This document shows, piece after piece, positions 50,917 to 62,988 of a stretch of 64,000 bases of DNA. Location of the stretch: NCBI GenBank assembly GCA_951230915.1, contig OX579640.1:20976981-21040980 (forward strand). Reading direction: 5' to 3'. Source of the stretch: Antitrichia curtipendula. Lineage: Eukaryota; Streptophyta; Bryopsida; Hypnales; Leucodontaceae. The notes below the pieces were generated by a model. The model was given only the letters and a program-made list of their open reading frames with translations, was not told the DNA's origin and made no database searches. The position numbers were made by a program, and so were the translations under genes. Numbering within the stretch: the first letter of the stretch is position 1; every line of letters begins with the position of its first letter.

Positions 50917-51030
50917 GGGGCTGTGAGGGGTTAAAGGGTAAATGTAAAAATTGCCCCCTATTTTGTGCCGCTTAAATTTTTGCATTTCATTGTTGCCCAA
51001 TACTTAAGTGGGGCCTCTGATTGTAAATAT

Positions 51031-51091
51031 AAATTCAGAATTTTCAAATTTTGTCATCTGCAACAAATAAAAAATTTCAGTGTTTTTTGTA
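51031..51091 (-). repeat. Right arm of the inverted repeat around the piggyBac element
   Basis: Reverse complement of the sequence at 44914-44970 with scattered mismatches (AAAACACTG then AAATTTTTTATTTG). A second inverted match pairs TTGACCCCTATATTGCCCCA at 45093-45112 with 51100-51125. Confidence 0.7.
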
Positions 51092-51479
51092 GAGGTAAAA
51101 CATGGGGCAATACAAGGGTCAATCCTCCCTAGCTAGAGAGTGAGAGGTTGGAGAGAGAAATTCCAACCAGTTGACGGAAAAGGAAGAGTATGTTCATCTA
51201 AGTTCCCATGATTGACTCCAAAGAGAAAGAATGAGTGATTCTTAATCCAACAATACCAACAGAGACAAAAAAAAATGTCCTTTTGACAAATGTGTTTCAA
51301 TCTAGAGGATATCAACATTTTTCATCAATTTTGAATGCTGGTGATGTGGTAGCCAACACTAGGCTCAACAAACAGCTTGTGGTGGGGATATATATTTTTG
51401 GAAGAGTGAACAAATTGAAAAAAAACTGAGCACAGGGATTGGATAGGCCTATGGGAATGCAGACTTCAAACCGAGGTAC

Positions 51480-52101
51480 CAAATTTTGGTGTTGACAAAA
51501 CTTTGAAGTTAAATAAACCTAACCAAGTTTTTATTTTTAGTAGTTTGTATTTATTTTTTTGAAGTTTAGTTTTAGCATCAAAAATCCGATTTTGAAAATG
51601 ATTGATTATGATTTTTCTATTCAAGATTTTCTACAAGGGTGTCCACTGCAATCTTGACTTCCATAGTGTTGAGGACTCTTGGAAATGAGTCTCAAATACA
51701 CTAGATATTGGACAAAAAAATTGCATTAAAAATTCGTTTAAAAAAAATGTAGGGTAGATTTTGAGAAGCCATAAATTGATTGGAGTTATGCATGTTAGGC
51801 CCTTTCTCCTCATATTTTTTGGTGATCAACTTTTTAGATTTGACATGTGAAAAGAGGATTGAAAGACTTCAAATCACTTTCATAGTTTTAATACCTCCAT
51901 GATCGAGCATTATAATCTTTCAATTCGTATGTGATATTGTTGTGTTTTCTTTTCCTATGTGATCTCTAGCATGTCTAGTATGTATTTGTACAGTGACAAT
52001 TCCAAAAAGATTCATAATACAACTTATTAAAATATTGTCTTTTTGTTCAATTTAGAGCAAATTCTTAGAAGCTCAAAAAAGGCCTTGGGCATGTAGGGGT
52101 T
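51480..52101 (+). repeat. Dispersed repeat D, copy 2
   Basis: Aligns with 12422-12820 and ends GGCCTTGGGCATGTAGGGGTTA. The CCC-type end suggests a decayed TTAA element. Non-coding. Confidence 0.5.
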
Positions 52102-52272
52102 ATTTCAAAAGTTTGCATTGGGCAATGTCCAAATTCATTGGAATCATTATATTTAGTAAAATGAACAATATTCATGTGGCTTGCTTGCATTTATGCCTTC
52201 AAACAAATGCAAGCCTACTATAAGAGGGGGCTCTTATTGCAACCCTCTTTTTCAAATAGTCGCCATAAGAAG

Positions 52273-52805
52273 CTCTGAAATGGACAATAAGTGTTTCTAA
52301 ACTGGACTACCAACAATGTGAGAGTATAATAAGATTTGTTAGATATTGGTTCATACTTCACCAATGGATGGAATAAGAGCTAGGGAGGATAATTTCAAAG
52401 CCATGGTGTGTTCATTTAATTTTTCTAAATGAGAATTGATTGCCCAATTGCCTTTTTATAAATGTTAAAAGAATGTAGAATTTGTTTAAGTTTAATAATG
52501 TTTGCATGTAGGAACCTTAAGTATTACTTTTTGAATGCCACAATGTTTGTTTTTGGTCAAGCCATATCTTTTTTCAGACTGCACTTGTATGGGTTTTGCA
52601 AGGCCTATGATCAAGAATAGATGCCTACTGCAAAATTCTTTAGAAAATCATAAGTAATTCATAAATGCTCCAAAATTATAAAATCACTTGTATTAGATTC
52701 CACATCAATTTTTCTTCAAGTGAAAATAAGGGAAAATGTTCCAATGCATCTGAAAACCATCAAAAAGGCTGATCAGCCCATAAAGTGTCGCTTTATGAGC
52801 ACACC
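52273..52805 (+). repeat. Dispersed repeat E, copy 2
   Basis: Aligns nearly end to end with 2095-2625. No open frame is conserved between the copies. Confidence 0.6.
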
Positions 52806-52910
52806 ACCTTATACCCTTTGAGATGCACAATTTCAGTCTTGCAGGTTGATATGGATATTACTTCCAATTGCCTGCTATTCTTTCACATTCTTAGAGATCT
52901 GTCTCATGAT

Positions 52911-53228
52911 CTAAGGTAACAGGTTCTAAAATGGAGTAGGTTCTAAAACCAATCAGGCTCTATAAGTACATTTTACACTTTCCAATGTACAAGTGGTGTG
53001 CATTTGAGGAGGTGGTCGGTTTTAGAGCCCACAAAAATGCACTTTTCTGCAACTTCAGAAATTCATAACTAAATCTACAAAGCTTCAAAAATATGAAACA
53101 AATTGGGTTAGATGCCAAATTCTCTTGCCTTTCAAGGGAAATTTACTGAAAAATATTTTAAGAAGTTTTACCTCCCCAAAATTCAGATTTAGCTCTTAGA
53201 TGAGCCGTTTATGGACCTCCTACCTTAG
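52911..53228 (-). mobile_element. MITE family M, copy 2
   Basis: Reverse orientation relative to 7733-8044. The right end GGACCTCCTACCTTAG is intact; the left end CTAAGGTAACAGGTTC is diverged. The interior (for example CAAGTGGTGTGCATTTGAGG) is strongly conserved. Confidence 0.7.
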
Positions 53229-53570
53229 ATGCTTGTTATAGTCCAATTTAACCTTCTGCCCTGATGAAATAAATGGGGGTGTCCTCTATAAAATCTCCTC
53301 TACCATGAAATGTGGTCATGGAACTCTCCAAAGTATTGATATCTCATGCACATCACTCCTACATCTATCATCTGTAAAAGTTTCATACCATTTGTAGGCT
53401 ATCTCTACTTATTGGATGTAATAAATTAAAAAGCCATGGCCATGTGGTCCCTACTAAGTTTGTTTACAATTAGGGACCCATCCTTACAAGGTTAATCACT
53501 GAAATAATGCTTGGAGCACCAAATTTTGGTATTTAGGAAAATTTCATCCAACATTGTAATTAGTGATTAA

Positions 53571-53770
53571 TCCCTAAAGTCCCAAAGTTCCAGCAGGAAC
53601 AAAATGGATTTTGTGTAGGCTTGTGTAGTCTCAATTTTTACCATGATTTTATGAAACATTTTTTAAAGATGCAGTTGTATGCGAGCTTTGTGCATATCTA
53701 ATTTTTTTTTGTGTTTATTGGACTCATAGTCACAAGCTAAGCTTATTTTTCAGAAAATGAGGGATGGGGT
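53571..53770 (+). mobile_element. Family A element, truncated copy
   Basis: Starts after TTAA (53567-53570) with TCCCTAAAGTCCC and follows the family A left part for about 200 bp, then diverges. No right end found. Confidence 0.5.
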
Positions 53771-54189
53771 GGGAGGGCTCCACCAAAGACTTGCTTTCCT
53801 TCTCTGTTTCAAATTGAAATCTTCCTATCATACAGTTATTGTTTTCATTTTGTTGCAGTGAACGATACATATTGAAAACAAGATTGTGATTTTGCTATTG
53901 CTTCCAGTGTGTGTTGCAATTAATCCATTCACCTAGAGCTGTTGCATAACATTCAGTAGCCTTCAAAGAAGCTACCTTTCCCTCTCAAGGCTTCATTCAA
54001 AAAAATATCACACACTGGGAATTAAAGTAAGTTTTAGTACCGGGTGCCAAGATTGTGGTAGTAGATTTATGGTGTACACTATTTTTTTTTGCTAAATCTT
54101 GTACCATCCAAACATATCAACAAAGAAATATTAATATGATTTGTCAAAAATCTCAAGAATCCTTTGAATCAAAAATCATTGTCATTTAT
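53771..54189. other. Intergenic DNA, no gene seen
   Basis: AT-rich sequence without recognised gene. Positions 53940-54010 weakly resemble 6785-6850. Confidence 0.4.
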
Positions 54190-54740
54190 ATATTGAAATA
54201 GATTGTCCACCATGAATCCTCAAAGGATATGGGATAATTTTAAAATGAGATTTTGACCACTCATTGTCAAAATGTAAAATTTATGTTTAATGTAGAATTT
54301 CAGACCTTACTTAGTTATAGTAGAATAACTTTTTTTCAAAATACTTTGGACTAAAAATGTTGGGAAATCAAGTTACATTTCATCTACAAAAATCCGTTTG
54401 ATATTTTAAGCATCCAATCAAAAGTTACAGACAAAATTCAGAGAAGATGTTTAAATGTTCCTTCCAACCTTTTTCTGAAATTTGTCCATAACTTTAGATT
54501 GAAGGCTTGAAAGATCAAACAAATTTTTGTAGATGAAATTTAACTTGATTTTCCAACTTTTTATAGTCAAAAGTTCTTTGAAAAAAGTTATTCTACTATG
54601 CCTAAATGAGATATGAAATTATACTTTAAACAAAATTTCTGCTTTAATTTGACTTAACTATGAGCGGTTGAGCTCCTACTAATTTTAATTTATATCCCAC
54701 ATTTTTTGTTTTACCTCCTACCACCCCATATATAAGGAAA
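54190..54740. mobile_element. Foldback element, family F
   Basis: Arms at about 54306-54405 and 54512-54600 are inverted copies of each other (ACATTTCATCTACAAAAAT against ATTTTTGTAGATGAAATTT; TAGTAGAATAACTTTTTT against its complement). Related sequence lies at 4297-4690 in altered order. Non-coding. Confidence 0.65.
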
Positions 54741-54867
54741 AACAACCCATTGTAGTCAGAATTAGGAATTTGACCTCATGTGGTTTCTGAAAAATTTCAA
54801 TTTTTTTTCCACAGTAGTATGAGTGTGAGAAACAATGAGAGCAATTGAAATTATGTGTTTTTTTGAC

Positions 54868-55165
54868 AAAGTATGAATTTTTGAAGTATTCAATGCATAG
54901 TGGCCCAAAAGAATTTGTAGACTACCTTAGAAGCAACAAAATTTGAATCCATCATGCTCATTTTGCTCACCTAAAGCAATCATAGTATTTTCTAACATGG
55001 AAGGGCTAAAAAGTCAATTCTTACAATGAATTCACACTAAAAAGTTGGAAGTTCCTAATGAAGTCACTAATCACTCTATTATTGTCATGTAAGACATGCA
55101 TTGAAGTCAAAATCTTACAAAGTGAAAAAATACCAAAATGGGCCCATTCCCTAGGTGTCCACTAT
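54868..55165 (+). repeat. Dispersed repeat I, copy 2
   Basis: Aligns with 9675-10030 over most of its length. Confidence 0.5.
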
Positions 55166-55703
55166 AAGTCATTTGACCATAATGGGTTGTTCTACCTTAT
55201 ATAAAGAATTGTCTTCTCATTTCAAAAACACAAATCATAAATGACATTCAAAATATAGTGAGGAGATTAAAACATTGAATTCAAAGAGTTGAATGCTACT
55301 TTTTTGAAAATTTTATTCAAAAATATTTATTTTGTTACTAACCCAATTGAGTGCATTGTTTTTTACTAATTTATTTTGTTACTTAGCTTAACTGCAGTTC
55401 TAGCCTAGGTACCCAAGAGAGTGAGCAATTTTCTTACAATTTTTGACAAGTGGTTTATTATTAGTTACCGATGAATGTAGAATAATCCACACCATTCCGT
55501 CCAAATGAAGGCAATTCTTTTCACTACTACTAGATGTTATGATTGAGTTTTTAATAGATTCTTCAATATTGCATTCTCAAGATTGTAATTTGTATGTTAA
55601 AAGAATGTTATTCTATGATGTCCTAATTCTATGAGTGATATTTTCTTCTATAATTGTATAGTCTAGTCCAATTCATTTACAAATTTTTGGATCCTGCTAA
55701 AAT
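55166..55703. other. Intergenic DNA, no gene seen
   Basis: AT-rich. Positions 55480-55510 resemble the palindromic block at 7060-7110. Confidence 0.4.
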
Positions 55704-55704
55704 T

Positions 55705-56039
55705 AAGGTGGGAGGTTCTAAAAGGGCACAAGTTCTAAAATCAACCACCTCCTCACATGTACACTTTTTGTACATGTTTCCTTTTCATAACCTTCAACAA
55801 TGTACAAACAATGTACATTTTAGGAGGTATATGATTTTAGAGCCTATGCCATTTCAACTTCAAAATTTCATAACTAATTCTACAAAGCTCAAAAAAATAT
55901 GAAATGACTTTGATTAGATGTCAATTCTTCTTGTCTTCCAAAGAAAATTTACTGAAAAATATTTCAAGAAGCTTCATTTCCTCAAAATTTAGTTCTAGCT
56001 CTTACTATAGGTGGGCGATTTATGGACCTTCTACCTTAG
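55705..56039 (-). mobile_element. MITE family M, copy 3
   Basis: Ends TAAGGTGGGAGGTTC and GGACCTTCTACCTTA; the interior is collinear with 52911-53228. Non-coding. Confidence 0.65.
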
Positions 56040-57458
56040 GAGAACTTTGGGAGGCCCGTGTGCACTCAAAAATGAATGGAATTTCAAATTCCAAACTGCG
56101 TTGGAATGACACTGAAGTCTACATTATCATCATTATAAGCACACATATGTCATTGAAAATCATATAAAGAGTTTGATGTTTTCTCTACACTACCTACGAT
56201 CTAATATTGCCATCATTTGTGAAAATTACAACTTGTATTTAATGGCACATATTAGAAATGAACCTTCACAATTACTGTGGAGATACTTAATTCCATACCA
56301 CTTGAATTTCTTGTATGATTTCTTGCTTGTTCCTGACTCCAATGCAAAAATCTTTGACTATCTTACAAAAATTCTCTATGAAATGGTAGATAATGTATAA
56401 AAAAGATCTAAATTGTTATATGATTTTAAATTATTTAGCTTTCACTTGTCATGAAGTTGAAGTTTACTTCACTGATTCTAATATAATTTGGGGTGATCAC
56501 ACACTACAATCACCACCCTACCAAATATACAACCTAGTAAAAACTAGTACAAAATGTATCAAAATTGGTACTACATGGAGCCAAAACGCCATTATACCAA
56601 AATTCAGTCTTTGCTCATCTAAATCAAAAGTTTTTTTAATAGATTCTCAAATTAAAAATTAAAAATCAAACAATTTAAAGTCAAAATCTGGCTCTTATAC
56701 TAAAATCACACATTTATTAGGATATTTTCTTATATAGGTCCTAAAACACTAATTAAGTGCCTAGTCTAAGTACCTAGACATTAGAGCATTGGATTTAGCT
56801 CTTTGAATTGTAAGAATGAAACCCCAAACTAGGCAAAAAAAATACAACGCTGCTAAACATGAATCTATGACAATACAAACATTTAATGTTTGTACTCCAT
56901 ATATTCAATTAATAGATGAAATTCACTTTTTGTTATGCAATTATCAATGTATGCAAAATATAAGACTCTGATCCATTTTTTATTTATTTTTTAAGTCTAA
57001 AAAGCTATAGGAAAATTGACTCTAAAATTTCATCTTGTGTAGAAATTTTGCCGTGACTACAATTTTAGACAACCATAGTGTGCTTTTACCCTTTGTGATT
57101 TTAAAATCAGTTCTCTTTTTTAGCATGTTAGAAATTTCCTAAAGTTGCTAAACTTTGTAGTGAAAACTGATTGAAAAAATTGTAAATGAGCTAGATCTGA
57201 CTGTACAAACAAAAATACTACCTCTTTTGTGGGAATAGTGATAGAAGTGCTTGTTTTTATAAAAACTAGACATGAACAATTGGGGGTATTTGTGTCATTT
57301 TGCCGTTGGTTGAGAAAATGAGATGGGTGCTTGTGAAATATTCACCCCCTATCCATATTTGTACTTTTCTAAAATTTGTTTGGCTTGCAAACAATGTGGG
57401 ATATTTGAGACTTGTTTGTTTTATGTATTTTATATATTTTTGAATAAATTGTATGAAT
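56040..57458. other. Intergenic DNA, no recognised gene
   Basis: Open frames of 75-89 codons at 56173-56662 have no domain and no partner exons. Otherwise plain AT-rich DNA. Confidence 0.4.
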
Positions 57459-57560
57459 ATTTTGTATGTGTGTATATATATCATATATATTTTGTATGTG
57501 TGTATATATATCATATATATTTTGTATGTGTGTATATATATCATATATATTTTTATGTAT
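57459..57560 (+). repeat. 30-bp AT-rich tandem repeat, just over three units
   Basis: Unit ATTTTGTATGTGTGTATATA followed by TATCATATAT, repeated with no visible change. The unit is a multiple of three, which keeps frames open on both strands. Confidence 0.9.
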
Positions 57561-57789
57561 TCTATGTATGTTTCACATATCATACATATTCCGTATCATA
57601 TTCCACATCCCAAAGCACCGACAACCAAGATTGTCTTCATGATGACAATCAACGGCGATTGTTTGTTTTTTAAATTGGAGATCAATGGCATTAGAGAAGG
57701 GAGATTGTATTTAACTAAGATCAATGGCTCTAAATTTTTTTTAAAGAAGGGAGGTAGAATTGCAAGATCAAGACCTACTTGCATCTTTT

Positions 57790-58543
57790 GAGGGGATAAC
57801 AGAATCCATTTATTTTTATTATCTTCTTATTTTCAAGAAGAAAACAAGTTTTTTTTGTACCTTGCTCAACTAGATTTTTGGGCTTCGAGAATCTTCTTAA
57901 CTTAAAACTTTGCACTATTGATTTTGAATTTTGAATCTTATGTTGAAGAATTGAGTTGAGAGTCTAGGAATTTCTTTTCAAAAAGACACTTACTTTTCAC
58001 TCATTAAAATTGTTAAGTACAAGTAGGTTCAAGGTTGAAGGAAAAAGTAAACCATTAATAGTTCTAAGATGGAATTGAAAGACATTAATCTCACGGTGAG
58101 ACTATTCTAGCAAAAGGCTTTAACTTTAAAAACCTTTTTTTTTTTTAAATTGCAAAAATTGAGTTCAGAAATGATTCCAACAAGTTAATTTTCAAGAAGA
58201 TGCTTTAATTGCCTAAAAAACAAGATTGTCCATAATTTTTACATAACAAATTCAAATGCTAAATGAATTAAGGCTTTTCATGTAGATAAAAATACAGTAT
58301 ATCAGAAAAAAGTAATTTAAATTTTTTGTGAGTTTTTTTTCACCCACTTAACTAAAATTTAAGCTTATTGTGCGATAATTTTTGCTCTCGGGCACCAATT
58401 GAAATAAAAATCACATTTCCAGAAAAGCTAATGTATTTTTCTGTATTCATAAAAATTTAAAAAAAATCACAGCAAATATTGAGAGTATAGAAACATGTCT
58501 GGAATCCATTTTGTCCTCCAAGAAGACAATGAGACTTTACAAG
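57790..58543 (-). mobile_element. Family A long-form element, degenerate reverse copy
   Basis: Landmarks match 11508-12417 (ACCTTGCTCAA, CAAGATTGTCCATAA, TCCATTTTGTCC near the right end). A TTAA lies at 58544-58547. The left end is not resolved. Confidence 0.5.
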
Positions 58544-58547
58544 TTAA

Positions 58548-60309
58548 GACAATTTAATACCAATAGGATTAAAGTAGCTACACCTAAAAAAAACATTTTT
58601 TCTATTTCTAATCCGTCAAAGACCAAATGACCAAAAAATTTGATGAGATTATCATCAAACTCAAGAGAAATGCAATTCAAGTGGTTTTATAATTTTACAA
58701 CACTCTAGTACTATTTTACAAGTTTTCAAAGTTAAAAAAATAGGATAGCCTATACTTTACACTTGAATAAACCCCCTTGAATTATGAAATGATTCTACTT
58801 TCATTGGTTGCTTAAAAAAACTCCTCATGTTTCAATCTCTCATTGATTTCTTCTTAAAAAGTTGCGGCGGTTTTAAGTGTTCATTCAAGGCCATTTTTTA
58901 CGTCAATGTTGGAGAAATGAAAGTGTTGCAATTAGGTGTTGCTACCTTAGCTACATTGTCATATGGTCAAAATTCAATTTAGCTTTTTAAATCATACTCA
59001 AATTTCATGATATAGTTTTAATACATGACGGAGTTTGTTATCTACGAGTTTGAAAAATCTCCACTAGTTTTGTAATAATAATAATTGTTGTAATTTTTAA
59101 CTAATAATTGAAAATAAATCAAATCTTTACAAAAAAATCTAAATTTTTTATGATTTATAGAAAACATGTGATAACATCTCTAAACAATAAATAAATAAAG
59201 TTTCATTTGTATATAAAATAAGTCCATTTAATTGTGAACCCTACTTCAGAGCATCTTTTTCTACACTCCATCTTCATTTTTGAATTTAAATCTAGAGAAG
59301 TCATTCTTGTTTTATAAGATTGTGCCATATGAATAATAAATGACCAAGTTGACCAAATAATACATGCCATATTTAACTACTTCTGGTCTTTTGAAAGTCC
59401 ACAATTGATAATGGTCATCGAAAGATCTATACAAACATTGGAAGATCTCCCAATGTTATTACCCTATGATCTTTGGATGTTTAGTCCATAATTCATTGAA
59501 TAGTCCAAAAGTAGTTAAATGTGGCATATACAATGCAATCAACCAAATTTTGCTTTGATAAGCATGATTTACCAAAGCCTTTGTAATTTTTGTTTTTTAG
59601 CTTGCTTTTGAAGTAGTTTGTTTTCATTGTCCAGCGCCTAAATTTGAATTTTCTTGTACCTATTTAAAGTACTTTTGAATACGCTTCCAATAATTAAAAA
59701 ATTCAAGCTCTAATTATAAACCAATGAAAAGTTAGAAGTTTAATTATTTGGAGGGGTAGTACGATGGTCATATTGAAGAAGCCCTTAGTTTTATGGAAAG
59801 GCTTATTAGTGCAATCACTTTGGGAGGCAAGGGCAAACTAAGTTGTAATGAACATGAGTTTTGGAGATTAAGTGTTGGGAAGTCTATCTTTGTGTATTGG
59901 TTTGATGATTCTATACTTGAAAATTGGAGTCATCTATTATGTTATGTACAGAGTGTCATAACCCCTGTCATGACTTTTGTCACAAAAACTGTTACATCTT
60001 CATCCCAGAGAAAAATCATCCCATAATTTCATCCGACATCCATGATGAAAACCTAGAGTGCAACAAGCATATTTGTGATTTATTGTACACACGCTTCAAT
60101 CCTTTGTCTCTTGTCTTGTTTGTATATATAGGTTTGACAAATATGATGTCTTTGCCAAAGAGGCACTATAATTTGTTGTTGTACTTGATTCTTTCAGTTA
60201 TTGTTTTCCTCAAAATGTGATGTTACTTTGTAAGTGCTAGGTTGTGCAAAAGTAAGATAGTGTGCTCTAAAAGCGCCCATCTTCTTCAAATTGCCCCTAT
60301 TCTTAAGTG
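58548..60309. other. Intergenic DNA with a hairpin-forming element
   Basis: No gene recognised. GCCATATTTAACTACTT at about 59367-59384 is inverted at about 59510-59527 with two mismatches, and pairing continues outward. This gives a foldback of about 180 bp. Open frames at 59793-60220 show no domain. Confidence 0.45.
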
Positions 60310-60665
60310 GAGAATGGAAATGGGGTGATCCTTAAATGGACTACTTTAGCAATTGAATGCATTGCGGAAAAATTGTTTTTCTGTTGCAGGAGCCAATCAT
60401 TGTCTTTAGTTTTCACACATCTCTTTACAAGTTGCAACTGGACGGATTTTAGAAGACCTATGTTCACAAATAGGTGCCTATGCCCTCAATCTTTGAAAAC
60501 TTATAAGTAATTCAAAAATACTTGGATAAATACAAAACCACTTGTATTAGGTTCCACATCTATTTTCCTTTCTCTAAAAAATGATCTAAATATATTTCTG
60601 TCCACAAAAGCCTGTGAAAAAGGTGGACCAGCCTTTAAATGGTTGCTTCAAGAGCATATTATCTT
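60310..60665 (+). repeat. Dispersed repeat E, partial copy 3
   Basis: Matches the 3' halves of 2095-2625 and 52273-52805 (CACAAATAG-TGCCTATG, CTTATAAGTAATTCA, CCACTTGT-TTAG). Confidence 0.5.
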
Positions 60666-61691
60666 ACTTGGTTGTTGATGATATTTACATTGATTATTCA
60701 ATAACTCATACACTTCTCTGAGTGCCTAACCTTTTACCATGGAAATTGTTACATTGCAAGCATATTGTCGACATGCTAATGACCGTACACATTTGGGTTT
60801 CAAATGGTTTTCCACAAGGTGGTACCACCTTTCTTACTATTTAAAAAAAAATTGATCTATAAATGAGATGAGAGTATTGTGGTATTAAAATGCAATGACA
60901 ATGGTATTTGAAAAGTTGTAACCTTTCTACAATCAAGTTCACAAGTAAGATGAAGGTACCCATAACTGATTAAATAAGCAATTATGGACATGGTTTAGAA
61001 TGGTGCAAGGTAAAGAAAATATTTTGAGAGGTGCATTAATAGAAATGATAGGGATTGCAAATTTTTTGGTAATTTTATTACTTGAATTTTAATTACTATG
61101 AATTTTGGGAAGCAAAAAATGAAGCGGACCCATAAACAATCACTAGATGTTGCTAATTCCAATTTTAGCCCAACTACTTTCCTACTCACTACTTCCTGCT
61201 TTCTTACTCATCACTTTGGGACATGTCTCATGACCTTATTAGTTGAAACACATTCCAAGGCTTGGTTGGAAATTCAACCTTGGTGGGAAATAGAACACCC
61301 TACAAGTTGTACATGGATACCTGATCAGAAATGGATACCTCTACCTTATATGCATTAAAGTGTGATCAATGTGCCATCCACTAACTGTGCATGTTAGGTT
61401 TCTCTATAGGAACTACAAATGTTGGCTTCTTCTTTCAAAGCATTGATGTGAGACATTTTGATCATAAGTATAGCTCTGAGACATTTCCTATGTAGTATGG
61501 TGACATGCACGGTAAGTGGTGTTGCACCGTTAGTAGTTAGTAGCATGTCTACAATACATTGTCGTCAACACTGCTTGACAAGACGAAGACAAGGAGTGGA
61601 CATGCTTTACATGCAATGTCAAGAAAGAGCAGAATCACGAACTTGGGCAAGCATGCATTGACAAACTCACGCACTTAGAAATGAAAAATAA
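60666..61691. repeat. Intergenic DNA including repeat G copy 2
   Basis: Positions 61020-61345 align with 5020-5360 (GGTAATTTTATT, CTTCCT-CTTTCTT-CTCAT). No gene recognised. Confidence 0.45.
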
Positions 61692-61695
61692 TTAA

Positions 61696-61922
61696 CCCTT
61701 GAAAGACCCTTGGGGTCCCTCTATACAACATGAATTTAGCATTATAATTCTTCAATTGTGATCTATTATATGAATTGTGATACATTGTTATTTGTATATT
61801 ATCATGATCATTAATTTATTTAGTTTGTACACAACAATATTTGGTCAATGTTTTTATGATCAAATACCTCCATATTTTTAATATACTATACAGCCACAAA
61901 GGGCTTTCGGACCCTTCTAGGG
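61696..61922 (+). mobile_element. Short TTAA-flanked element, family K (227 bp)
   Basis: TTAA lies at 61692-61695 and 61923-61926. Ends are CCCTTGAAAGACCC and GGACCCTTCTAGGG. The interior is AT-rich and unlike the other families. Non-coding. Confidence 0.7.
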
Positions 61923-61926
61923 TTAA

Positions 61927-62241
61927 GTAAAGCAATCAAAACTCTCCATGAGCTTATTTAAGTTAGTACAACAAATGGCATGTCTTTGTATTGATATTTA
62001 ACTTTCAATACATTCGAAATAGACAAATTCAAGCATCATCGCCACCATTGCATGTAGAGTTGTGCATAGACAAGTGCACAACAAAGCTAAGATACACATG
62101 CTAATTATTGCACAGGTAAACTTTGAAGCCTTCTTCTAGACAAATTCCAAGTCAGATTTCCTTCAAATTTGGTGCACTGAATCCATGTCAAGTTTAGACT
62201 TGCCAAGAATCTTGCCAAGAAAGGTTTGATTTCTATAAAAT
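61927..62241. other. Intergenic DNA, no gene seen
   Basis: No recognised feature. Confidence 0.4.
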
Positions 62242-62864
62242 AAAATCCAATAGCCCTTCATTGCACATTGTGTAGGGCCGTGCAATGGATGTGTGGTTGT
62301 TGTGCAATATTGATGCACGGTTGATATGTCAGTCAGATGCTTATCAAATAAATATTGAATATTCAGTCAAATGTTTGATTGAATAAACATATAAATATTG
62401 AATATTGAATCACTAAATACTAAACATTTGACTGAATAAACAAATAAATATTGAATATTCAGTCAAATGTTTGATTGAATAAACATATAAATATTGAATA
62501 TTGAATCACTAAATACTAAACATTTGACTGAATAAACAAATAAATATTGAATATTCAGTCAAATGTTGAATAAACATTTGACTGAATAAATATTTGAGTT
62601 TATTCAAATGTTTATTTAGTGATATTAAACATTTGACTGAATAAATATTGAATAAATATTCATTTGAATAAACATTTGACTGAATAAATATTTGAGTTTA
62701 TTCAAATGTTTATTCACTAAATATTGAGTCATCACTGAATAAACATTTGACTGAATAAATATTAATGTCAATATTGATAAAATCCAACAGCCCTTCATTG
62801 CACATTGTGTAGGGCCGTGCAATGGATGTGTGGTTGTTGTACAACATTGATGCATGGTTTACAT
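62242..62864. repeat. Palindromic minisatellite cluster between 85-bp direct repeats
   Basis: Direct repeats of about 86 bp at 62242-62328 and 62778-62864 (AATCCAA-AGCCCTTCATTGC and onward) are nearly identical. Between them is a 96-bp tandem unit, starting at 62357, 62453 and (partial) 62549, then irregular repeats of TTTGACTGAATAAA and its inverse TTTATTCAGTCAAA-type sequence. The cluster can form many hairpins. It does not code for protein. Confidence 0.85.
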
Positions 62865-62988
62865 GTAATATTCAATGGTTTACAATAAATGGCACACGTG
62901 TACCTTAGGTCAGCAATGATGAATACTTACATTCCGGATGGTCCACAAAGCAAGATATTATCTAGAACTATCTCCAGCAGCACTTCCC
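62865..62988 (-). other. Probable 3' untranslated sequence of the aldo-keto reductase
   Basis: Short stretch between the palindromic cluster and the stop codon of the reductase gene. No other feature seen. Confidence 0.4.

Larger units (their letters stand above)
45113..50934 (-). mobile_element. Complete piggyBac-type transposon with TTAA duplication (5.8 kb)
   Basis: The body is 45117-50930, flanked by TTAA at 45113-45116 and 50931-50934. Terminal inverted repeats are perfect over 14 bp: CCCCTCACAGCCCC (45117-45130) and GGGGCTGTGAGGGG (50917-50930). The body is clearly richer in G+C than the flanks. It holds a piggyBac transposase gene (46437-48167) and an upstream gene on the same strand (48508-50095), both damaged. 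TTAA target and CCC-type ends are the hallmarks of the piggyBac superfamily. It lies about 230 bp upstream of the probable desaturase leader. Intact ends suggest it could still be moved by a transposase supplied elsewhere. Confidence 0.92.
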
